Shown here: piece by piece, positions 22,723-32,028 of the stretch
Position numbering within the stretch: position 1 is the stretch's first letter
Layout: every line of letters begins with the position of its first letter
Source: Marchantia polymorpha subsp. ruderalis
Taxonomy: Eukaryota > Streptophyta > Marchantiopsida > Marchantiales > Marchantiaceae
DNA: 64,000 nucleotides
Assembly: GCA_037833965.1 (NCBI GenBank)
Contig: AP031352.1
Span: 20,812,501 to 20,876,500 of the forward strand
Direction of reading: 5' to 3'
The notes under the pieces: generated by a model
What the model was told of the DNA's origin: nothing
Database searches by the model: none
The model's input: the letters and a program-made list of their open reading frames with translations, nothing else
Made by a program: the position numbers and the translations under genes

Positions 22723-23742
22723 ATAGGGTTTTGACGTAGGCGCGAATGTCGCCTACGCACAGGCAAGAAAACCTCTGCCCAGGCGGACGAGCGAAGGCCG
22801 CCTGCGCACAGGCGCTTCGGCGTCGGCGGGGAATCCGCCTTCGGCCCTAGAAATGCGCCTTCGGGAGTAGAAATTGTACGGCGCCTTCCGCGCCAGCGCA
22901 ACAACGCGGACGGGCGAGGAACCGCCGGAGTAGTAAAATCCGTATGGACCGTACGGACTGTACGGACGGGACGGATGGATGCGCTCTTGGTCGGACGGAG
23001 TTGCGGCGGCGAGAGCGCCGACGGAGAGACAAGAAACGGACAGTCTGGACGGAGTCTGTTGACCGCGGTCAACGCCTTCCGCGCCAGCGCAGCAGCGCGG
23101 ACGGAATTTGCCTACGCGCAGGCGAGCGCCTACGCACAGGCGGGTGAAGTTCCGCCCCGGCGGAGATTCCGCCTACGCACATGCGGGAGTTTAACTTTTG
23201 TCCGATGCGCGGACGATCGCCTTAGGCGGAATCCCCGGCGGAGATTCCGCCGGGGATTGGCCGAGGAGCGGTACGAACGAGTGTACCGCGCAAGGCGGAA
23301 AAGACGCCTTCGGCGCTGCGCACCCATGTCCGCGGCGTAGTACGCTCGCGGAGTTCAAATTTGCCAATTCGAGCGTGTGAGTTAAATCGGCGTCGGCGGA
23401 GCGTGAAGCCGCGCGTGAGAGCGGAGACCGTTTTAGCGTAGAGCCGGCGCGGCCATCAAGTGATTCGACCCTCACGATCAAGAGCCGACCATGACCTTCG
23501 ACCGGAAGACGGAAAGCGCCCCATTCTTGAATTCGCGATTCCATTTTCTAGTGCGAGCTGCGCGCGTCCATCTGCTAGCTGCTAAGCATTCCAGACATCG
23601 CCGCGCAGAGGATTACTTGTTGATTGAGAGAGAATTGAGTGCGCGCGATTTGGAATTGAGTGAGATTAGAGTTTGCAGAGGGAGCAAGGGGCTCGAGCGG
23701 AGCAGAGAGAGAATTAGCGAGCAAGCGAATTCCAAGAACGCA

Positions 23743-26565
23743 ATGTCGAAGCTGAACCGATTGCGGATGCTGCCGCTCCGGCTTCCACAGAACGGGTTGC
23801 GCGCCTACGAGGAACGGCTGATTGCAAGAAAGCTCGATTTCTTGCTATGGGGGTGGAACTACATTTGTGTGGATATGGTGCGCGAGTGGCTGGAGCCACA
23901 GCGACCACCTTCGCGCGGATTACGTCCGCATGTCGATCGGTGGACCGTCCAAGATTGGGCGCAGGCATTGGAAAGGTGTGCCGGCATCGAAGGGCACCTC
24001 CTCTTTGATAGTGAGAGCGTCAAGGTGTCGAAGCAGGACGAGGCGCAATTTGTGGAGTTGTTCAAGCGGGAGAGGTCTACCAAGAATGGGTACAAGACCC
24101 GCGACTACAAAGATCGCTTCTGCCGAACTTTGGCGACGGCGCTGCTGCAATTACTGCAGCCACACCGCGCCTGCTACATCACCTTGTGGCAGGTTTCTTT
24201 CGTGGAGCTCATCATCGAGGGAGCTCCAATTCACTGGGCGAGCATCTTGCACAGAGTGATGCGGCAGCACGCGTTTGAGGAGAAGGGGGGAACTCTCAAT
24301 CACCTCTCCCCTTTCTTGATCAATTTTTATCGACAGCAAAATTGTTTGACCGCGGCGGAGCTTGCTCGCTTTCCGCCATTGTCCGTCGACCATCCCGGGA
24401 AGTATGTGCGGGATAACGAGGTCGACACCGATGCAGAGGAATCACCAGCTTCTACTCCACCAAGGCGGAGGGACAAGGGAAGAAACACACCCGCAGCAAG
24501 AGTGCCGCGGAAGCGTCGATGGAGAGAGGAGTCTTAGGAGGAGCAGCATCGAGAACCCACTGCTCCCATTCGACAGCGGCCATTGCACGAAGTGTGCAGC
24601 CGGCCGAAGCAGAAGGCGCGCAGGCTTGTGTTACCAGCCAGCAGCGCGGACACGGCGACGATCGCCACGGAGAAAGGAAGTGCGTCGCCGGAGAGGAACG
24701 AGGGAGCGCGGACGTCTGCAGGAGCAACGGACCACGTTGCACCTCCGACGGACGAGAGGCGGCCTTCGGGCCAAGGGCCTCCGGAGTTACCACGTGCGAT
24801 GCGGACGAGCGTTCCGCCTGCGCACAGGCCAGCTTCAGCGGACAGGCAACCCCAAGCGGACGTGGACCTCCGCCTACGCGTAGGCAGAGAAAGTTCGCCT
24901 GCGCACAGGCTGCCTGCGCACAGGCAGGATTCACCCCCGGTCCAACATAGGAAGGGGAAGGAGCTGGCGGAAGATCCGCCTTCGGGTCAAGGGCCTTCGG
25001 GACCAGACCCTCCGGCGTACAACGCGCCGCGATTTGCGCCTTCGGCGCCAGGGCCTTCGGGTCAACGAGATGTGAGTAGTGAGCGTGCGAAGACCGCACC
25101 TTCGGCGGGTAATCCGCCGGTAGATGCGCCTTTGGCGGTAGGGTCTTCGGGGCCAGGGACATCGGGCGAGCGGCCTCCGGCTATGTCGCCTTCGGCGATA
25201 GACGCCTTTGGCGATGCGCCTGCGGCAGACAAGGCGCCGGTAATTGCGCCTGCGCACAGGCCAGACACAGCCCTTGCGCAGGACCGATCGAAGGAGCAGG
25301 ACCTAACAGAGGAGCGGACTGTCTATCCGCGGGACAAAATTTGGGTGCGCAATGCGCAATTACACCCCGCGCAGACACACTCCGCTCGATCGCCTTCGGC
25401 AGCGGACGTCGGAGGCGAAGAGGATACAGTCGAGGATCGACAGGCGGATGATGGGGATGTAGCACGGCCACATTCACCCACCGCCTTAGACATTTTGGCG
25501 GGGAGCAGCGAAGCTGCAGGAGTGCCTTCGGAGGCAGCACCTGTAGACGACGTGCAGCCCCACTCGGGGCAGTCGCCAACGCAATCAATGGCGACTGAAA
25601 TCCTTCCCTCGGATGATGACGACGGGGGCTCCACAGAAGCAACGTCGGGGTCAGGAGATACCGAGGAGGAGGAGGAGGAAATTGTTGGAGCTCCGGCGGC
25701 GGCGCTCTTTGAGCAGGTAATACCGTTGCTGAAGTACTTGGATCGCAAATTTGATAAATACGCCGATCCACTCCAGCCGGGATCCTACATCAAATTAGTG
25801 CGCAGGCGGACTCACACTAAAGTCCACACCAGCAAGCTACTAGCTAGGGTGGACCGGGAGCTGAAGGATTTGCGGGAGAAGCATGCCTGTTTGTGGGGAC
25901 AGTACAACCTTGTGCGGAAATCGCACGCCCTCGACAAGATGAAGAAGGAGAGAATGGAAGAGCTCACCAGGGATGTGGTGAAGACCACGACAGATTTGAT
26001 TTCTGAGAAAACTCAGAATCAGATTCTGTTAGAGGAGCTCGTGCGACAAACGCGGTTATTGGCGGAGTGTCAGCTCGCACGACAGGCGGATGAGGATTTA
26101 ATCCGCAGGCTACAGTCAGAGTGCGGGGAATTGAGAGCGCAGCGTGCGGAGGCCGAATCGCAGTTGGTGGTAATTGAAGATGATCGCAGGCGAGAGGCAG
26201 ATCGCACGAAGGAGGAGATGGCGAGGCGTGTCGCCCACTGTGTCAAGGGCTACGCCCACTGGGAAGTGGCGGCGCAGGAGAAACTCACACTGCGTGAGTT
26301 AGAGCTTCGTGCAGCCGGGTTGTTGACAGGTGACAGTAGGAGTCGGCGGAAGGTGGCGAAGAAGTTAGACTCTTTTCTGTCGAAGGCGCGGGATACCATG
26401 TCCACCCTCGAGGTGGAGGTGTCCGCGGCGTTGCAGCGTTTGGGACTGCGTAGTCGAGCAGAAGATTGGCAGGGTAGGGAGTTAGTGCGCGGCAGTCCGT
26501 CGCGCAGGAGGCGAAGCACAGGTTCTGCGGAGTGTAGTGTAGCGTGGTTTCGTGCAGGCGTGTAG
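23743..26565 (+). pseudogene. LTR-borne U3 protein, best plus-strand copy (one stop)
   Basis: 940 codons from ATG (MSKLNRLRM), broken only by TAG at codon 265 (24535; GAG or GAC in relatives). The start is chosen because this ATG is shared by all LTRs; the frame is also open upstream to 23491. Residues 1-235: conserved domain with LDFLLWGWNYICVDMVREW, DRWTVQDWAQAL, FVELFKRE, YKTRDYKDRF, LLQLLQPHRACYITLWQVSFVE and INFYR. Then basic motifs RVPRKRRWREE and RPKQKARRLV (possible nuclear signals), a Pro/Ser/Ala-rich centre with palindrome-coded repeats, SPTQSMATEIL, an acidic run (about 623-650), and coiled coil from about 660. The N-terminal layout recalls the plant transposon/mobile-domain proteins of Tat/Athila accessory ORFs; this is inference and no function is assigned. 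Confidence 0.85.
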
Positions 26566-26601
26566 CGTAGTGCAGTGTAGTGCTAGTTAGGATTTAGAAG
26601 G

Positions 26602-26630
26602 TATAAAGTAGTTCAAGGCGTTTTGCCTTG
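26602..26630 (+). promoter_or_regulatory. LTR core promoter: TATA box plus hairpin, LTR D
   Basis: TATAAAG at 26602 and hairpin CAAGGC-GTTTT-GCCTTG at 26614-26630, directly before the expected start of R (GGGATC). Confidence 0.7.
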
Positions 26631-27575
26631 GGATCTTTCCCAACATCAGAAGTGCAGATCAAGAACTCATTTTCTCTGCGTGTTTGTGTCCTTAGTTCTG
26701 TCACCACGCACGAGGAGCTACACCTTAGCGATCCGCATTGTGTAGCTGAAGGCCTTCGGCCGAATGTTCAGAGCTAGTACATTGGTTAGAGACTTGAGTA
26801 GTTCGGATCTATACCTGCGGGTGATTGCCGATGCTCAGAGCCAGTGACTAGTTAGATACTTGAATAGTTTCGCCCCTACACCTTCGAGTGTTTGTTCCGG
26901 ATTGTACTCCTTCGGGATTTTTCCCCTGAATGCCAAAGTGAAGTTTTGCTACTTCGTGTAAGCCTTGGTTGTAAATTCAGGTTACGCTGCAGCAGGTGCC
27001 TTGGGGTAACCCCTGTAGTATTTCTGGGAATGACAAGTGCCTGAGAATTCAAACTCTTCAATAGACTGTTATGGTGTGTTACTAGAATGTTCCTCACTGA
27101 GTCCTTCAGTGCGGACCTGTGTTCTCTGCGCGTTTTGTGAGTTGAGAGTGTTGTTCACCGCGTATGAGTGACTTCGATCCGAAGTAGGCAGTCCAGACCG
27201 GGTTTCCTACGCTAGCATCAAGCTAGTGGAAGTGTTGTAAAAGCCGGAGTTGGGAGTCACTACCCGCAGCTTCGCTGAGTGTACTCTTGAGAGACCTTCC
27301 CCCTGATTTCTTGAGTAGAGGTCCTAACGGATCTCTGGGTTGTGTCTCTGTAGTTTCAGGTGTGTGTGTGTGTGTGTCACACTGCACTGTGCGACCTCCG
27401 AGTGCGCTCCGAGTGAACACTTGCAGTATTTCTGGGAGTTACAGTCGCCTGAGAATTCAAACTCTTCAATAGTCTGTTAAATGTGACACTTTGTACCCTG
27501 TGTGTTGCCTCTGTCCCTGTGGGTTCGACCTTTCTACCACTATATTGCAGTTTTAGCCTTTGGTGGGTTATTACA

Positions 27576-27668
27576 GGAAAGGAGGAAGGTGAGAGTCAAC
27601 AGTAGACATTTTGCAGTGATTGGCCACAAATTGTTTAGAAGGGGAGCTGATGGTGTTCTGAGAAGGTG
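27576..27668 (+). pseudogene. Family B integrase start, piece 3 of 3
   Basis: After the GGAAA duplication the frame continues: a basic stretch, then a VIGHKLFRRGADGVLRRC motif typical of the region just before the integrase zinc-binding domain in Tat/Athila elements. It is cut at 27668 by the minus-strand array. The last five bases, AGGTG, are the predicted target duplication of the array; its partner would lie past the right edge of the window. Confidence 0.85.
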
Positions 27669-28426
27669 TGTAATAACCCACTAAAGGCTAAAACTGCAAT
27701 ATAGTGGTAGAAAGGTCGAACCCACAGGGACAGAGGAACACACAGGGTACAAAGTGTCACGTTTTAACAGACTATTGAGGAGTTTGAATTCTCAGGCGAC
27801 TGTCACTCCCAGAAATACTGCAAGTGTCCACTCGGAGCGCACTCGGAGGTCGCACAGTGCAGCGTAACACACACACACACACACCTGAAACTACAGAAAC
27901 ACAACCCAGAGATCCGTTAGGACCTCTACTTCAAGATTTCAGGGGGAAAGTCTCTCACGAGCACACTCGGCAAAGCTGCGGGCAGTGACTTCCAACTCCG
28001 GCTTTTACAACGCTTCCACTAGCTTACTGCTAGTGTAGGAAACCCGGTTTGGACTACCTACTTCGGATCGAAGTCACTCAGACGCGGTGAACAACACTCT
28101 CAACTCACAAAACGCGCAGAGAACACAGGTCCGCACTGAAGGACTCACTGAGAAACCTTCCAGTAACACAACAACAGTCTATTGAGGAGTTTGAATTCTC
28201 AGGCACTTGTCATTCCCAGAAATACTACAGGGGTTACCCCAAGGCACCTGCTGCAGCGTAACCTGAATTTACAACCAAGGCTTACACGAAGTAGCAAAAC
28301 TTCACTTTGGCATTCAGGGGAAAAATCCCGAAGGAGTACAATCCGGAACAAACACTCGAAGGTGTAGGGGCGAAACTATTCAAGTATCTAACTAGTCACT
28401 GGCAATCACCTCTGAATAGATCCAGA
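27669..28426 (-). mobile_element. Array LTR L1, only R/U5 end kept
   Basis: Starts on the plus strand with TGTAATAACCCAC (LTR 3' end). The part to about 28200 resembles the other array LTRs; the part from about 28220 matches LTR D (CCGAAGGAGTACAATCCGG), so it may be a recombinant. Similarity breaks at 28426/28427, where gag codons begin, after a 12-13 bp internal loss near 28402. No TATA box or U3 ORF remains. Confidence 0.85.
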
Positions 28427-30454
28427 CCCAAGGGAGGAGGTCAGGTCTGGCCGCGGTGGGTCCTTTTGAGTGCGGATCGCTTCCTGCAACAGGTTGGCTA
28501 CCTCGTTGCGGATATCCGGAGCATAGTCCCGTTTCAGTAGGCGCACTGGCTCGTCCTCGACTGCTGTCTGGGGGCGCACTGCTGGTGCCTCTCTCGTAGC
28601 CGAAGACTTCCGAGCAGGTCGCAAGTCGGACTTGCTGGATGTCTTCTCCTTCCCTTTTCTCGTCCGGTCGTCGGTTCTCCGTTCGTGCTTGCGAGTGTCA
28701 CGCTCTTGCTCCTTCGATTTCTTGGAACTACGAGTTTCGACCCGTGCGCACATGACCTCTTCAGCCGGCCATTCTTCGTCTTCGCCATCCCCGTCTGAAC
28801 CTACTTCGACCTGGTTAACTTGCACGTCCTCCTTGGCAGGAGTGTTCACAAATCGTACCGCTGGCCGAGGGACTGGTGGCTGATCACACTCTGGCGCAGT
28901 GTGCCCGACCTTCTTGCAATTACTACATGTCGGAGCATAATCGTTTCGCCTTTTTGGATGGGGACACTGCGGTGAGAAGTGCCCAACTTCCCCGCAATTA
29001 TAACAAGCTCGCGGTGGCGGTGGGTCAAACGTCCCTGGAGGTGCTCTCCGCCTCACAGGTACCGTAGTGGCCCGATCCACCGGAATATATCGTGGGACTT
29101 GCATTGCTGAAACTGCAGGAGGGGTAGGGACCGACTGGACGGCGTAGGCTGTCTCTTCGCTAGCCTCTCCATAGTACTGAGGGTGCTCTCCATAGTACGG
29201 TTGCGCCCACTCTACTGCGTTGACTGGATATGACGGCCGGGTGGTAAGGCACTCGGTGTTTGCATGTCCCACCGCCCCGCACGTAGTACACCATAAGTTC
29301 GCTCGCACTCTCCCGGGTGATTTTCTGCGATCATGCCCGCCTACCACTTGAACCTTGAGATCGGCGAAGTCCTTCACAAGGGTCTCCATCTTCGAAGCTA
29401 TATCTCCCGGCGCTCTGTCCGTAGTCACTCGTCGGATGCCCTTTTTCTTTGCTGACCCATGCTTCTTCCTCTTCTTCTCCTCCTCCGACGATGAGGTTTC
29501 CTCTTCCTCGGATGAAGAACGGTTCTCGTCCGAAGACGATTCCTCCGATGACGGAGTTGTACCTCTACGTCGTCTCCGCCCTCCCTTCGGTTTTCGTTCC
29601 TTCGACTCCCGTCTCTCTCTCCCTCTTCGGTTGAGAGTGGAAGTTTCGAAGGCTTCTGCCGATGCAATCACATCCTCAATAGTGTCGCACTTGCTACGTC
29701 GGCAAAAAGTCTCCATCTCCCTAGTTAAACCGGTCACGTACCAATCCACAGCTTGTTGTACCGAGAAAGGGGACCCTGGTCCTGTTTTCGGTATTCTGTC
29801 GAGGAGGTCCAGAAATCTCTCAGTGTAGTCACGCAGACTCTCCTTCTTCTCTCGCTGCAAATTACGTAACTTTGTCAAAACCCGGCTGTCGTAGCCGAGC
29901 TCGCGGAAGCGGCGAAGGAATTTCTCCTTCAGCTGGGCCCATGTTGTCAACCCAGTCGGATCGATGCTCTCGTGATTGTACCAACTCCTCGCTTTCTTCC
30001 GCAGAAGGCTTGGAAAGATCCTTAGTCGGTCGTCGTCTGCGATCTCGCGATTGGCAATAGACACCGACTCGAATAACTTGATGTATGAATCTGCATCGTC
30101 GTCATCCCCACTCCCTTTGTACTTCGGGTAGGAATGTTTAGTAATCGGTTGAGGTAGCCGCACATTGGCTTGTCCGTCCGCCATCGGTGTGTCTGTCGAC
30201 GGTTCTCGGGCGGTCGGTTCTACTTCACTAGGCGGGTCCGTACAAGGAATATCTAGTAGAACTGTAAGCACCAAGTTTGGTTCCGAGTCGCCGGGGGTAG
30301 TTTCCCCAAGGATGTCGGCCGAACTAGGCTTAGGTACTCTTTTTGGTGTTTTCTTGTTTTGACGCCGTGTCTCTTCCACGGCCTTCTCTGAATCTCGTCG
30401 GAACTTGCGGACAGCTCTAGCACTTAGGTTGCTCCCGCCAGCCCCAGTCGACAT
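28406..30454 (-). pseudogene. Gag of array unit 1, truncated at residue 676
   Basis: The first 676 residues are identical in translation to the intact 943-residue Gag-protease of units 3 and 4. The frame then runs seven codons into LTR L1 sequence and stops. Capsid and all three zinc knuckles are kept; protease, pol and most of the LTR are lost in one deletion of about 8.2 kb. Identity of the remaining part shows that the deletion is recent. A protein could still be made, but without protease. Confidence 0.9.
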
Positions 30455-30501
30455 TCACCGAGCATGGCTGCTCGTAAAAACCCCGGTGTTGACGCAACTG
30501 T

Positions 30502-30518
30502 CCCCGGCAGCGGCGCCA
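30502..30518 (-). promoter_or_regulatory. Primer-binding site (tRNA-Asp type), unit 1
   Basis: Minus-strand TGGCGCCGCTGCCGGGG is complementary to the 3' end of plant tRNA-Asp with one mismatch (C for T at position 9). It lies 22 nt from the LTR end, more than the usual 0-5. Confidence 0.8.
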
Positions 30519-30540
30519 AAAAGAAGTTGTCGGCTTCTTA

Positions 30541-30802
30541 TGTAATAACCCACTAAAGGCTAAAACTGCAATATAGTGGTAGAAAGGTCGAACCCACAGG
30601 GACAGAGGAACACACAGGGTACAAAGTGTCACGTTTTAACAGACTATTGAGGAGTTTGAATTCTCAGGCGACTGTCACTCCCAGAAATACTGCAAGTGTC
30701 CACTCGGAGCGCACTCGGAGGTCGCACAGTGCAGCGTAACACACACACACACACCTGAAACTACAGAAACACAACCCAGAGATCCGTTAGGACCTCTACT
30801 TC
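30541..30802 (-). mobile_element. Array LTR L2, terminal 262 bp only
   Basis: Matches 34944-35205, then joins RT codons abruptly at 30802/30803 with no clear microhomology. The TATA box and U3 ORF are missing, so the unit 1 gag next to it has lost its own promoter. Confidence 0.9.
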
Positions 30803-32025
30803 TAGTCCTTTTTGTTGTCATCCTTTTGACTCAGTACTACACCGATGGCGAATGCCGAGGTGTCAACGTAAACATGGAATGGTCGATTCCAGTCTGGACT
30901 CCTTAGTACGGGAGCAGTCGTGAGTTTTGCTTTTAGAGCCTCAAATGCTGACTGCTGGTTCGCACCCCAAGCATAGGGCTCGTCCTTCTTCAACAACTTG
31001 GTCAGGTCCGCCGCCAGTATTGCATACATGTGTATGAATCTTCGGTAGTAGCCCACATGACCCAGGAATGCTCGCAGCTCTCTTAGATTCGTGGGAGGCT
31101 CAAGCTCGAGTATAACCTTGACCTTCTCGATGTCCACCGCAATGCCGTCTGCCGAGACCCGATGACCCAACAAGATCCCACTAGTCATAAAGAAAAAGCA
31201 CTTCTCGGGATGCAGTGATAAACTGCTCTCTCTACATTTATCGAAGGTCTGCTTCAAGTGACTTAAGTGTTCAGACCGTTTCCCAAAGACACAGAAGTCA
31301 TCTATGAATATTTCCAGGAACTTCCTCAGTTGTTCCTGAAAGATATTGGTCATCATCCGTTGAAAGGTGGCAGGCGCGTTGCACAGACCGAAGGGCATCT
31401 TGTGGTATGCGTAAGTTCCCCAGTCGGTTGTGAACGTAGTTTTATCCTTGTCCTGTTCACGGATAGACACCTGATTGTAACCTGAGAACCCATCCAGGAA
31501 GCTATAACATTCATGTCCTGCGACATGGTCTAGAATGGCATCCGTGAATGGTAACGGGTGATGATCCTTGCGTGTTGCTGCATTCAACTTCCGGAAATCC
31601 TGACACACTCGTATCTTACCCGTCAACTTCTTGGGTACGATAACAATCGGCGACACCCACTCGCTGCTGAGCACAGGATAAATAATACCAGCGCTCAAGT
31701 ACTTATCTATCTCCTCTTTCACTAGCAAGGAGTACTTTGGGTTGAGGCGATACTGGCGCTGTCGTATGGGTACTGAGTCGTCCAGTAAATCGATACGGTG
31801 TTCCCCATACCGTGCGGGTATCCCCTTCATGTCTTCGATCTTCCAGGCGAAAACGTCGACATAATGGCTAAGGAAGGCCTGTACTTTCCTTAGCTCGTCT
31901 CCTCTCACTGCGCTTGATACCTTCAAGCACTTGCCGGGACTGAGTTGTACTTCGTGACAGTCACTAGGGTCGACAATGCCCTCAGTGTGACTCGTCTCAC
32001 TCCTTCCCAGTCCCACAGTTAATTG
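30803..32025 (-). pseudogene. Pol of array unit 2, truncated in RNase H
   Basis: The first 404 pol residues match units 3 and 4 exactly. RT with FIDD is complete, and RNase H stops soon after its first Asp, at the junction with LTR L2. Integrase, PPT and about 5 kb of LTR are deleted. Translation depends on readthrough of the TAG at 32026-32028. Confidence 0.9.
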
Positions 32026-32028
32026 CTA
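32020..32028 (-). promoter_or_regulatory. Leaky stop TAG CAA TTA, unit 2
   Basis: Minus-strand TAG CAA TTA between gag-protease and pol, in the same frame. Same sequence as units 3 and 4. Confidence 0.75.

Larger units (their letters stand above)
22253..27575 (+). mobile_element. Family A LTR D (5,323 bp), tail probably recombined with B'
   Basis: Starts TGTGATACCCCAC at 22253 and ends TTACA at 27575; closely related to S1. Its left flank is AAGAC but its right flank is GGAAA, which is the duplication of the outer LTR B'. The simplest history is insertion of D in B', then deletion by homologous recombination between their 3' parts. U3 head 22253-23742 (noncoding, palindrome-rich), ORF 23743-26565, TATA 26602, R/U5 to 27575 with the ~60-bp direct repeat near 27017 and 27424. 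Confidence 0.9.

Noticed and set aside
29355-29828. Plus-strand ORFs (up to 157 aa) opposite gag, repeated in each unit
   Set aside because: They are exact antisense shadows of the low-complexity Ser/Glu and Arg-rich part of Gag, with no own conserved features.
30502-30518. tRNA gene fragment
   Set aside because: Only the 17-nt complement of a tRNA 3' end is present, at the place expected for a PBS; no cloverleaf can be formed around it.
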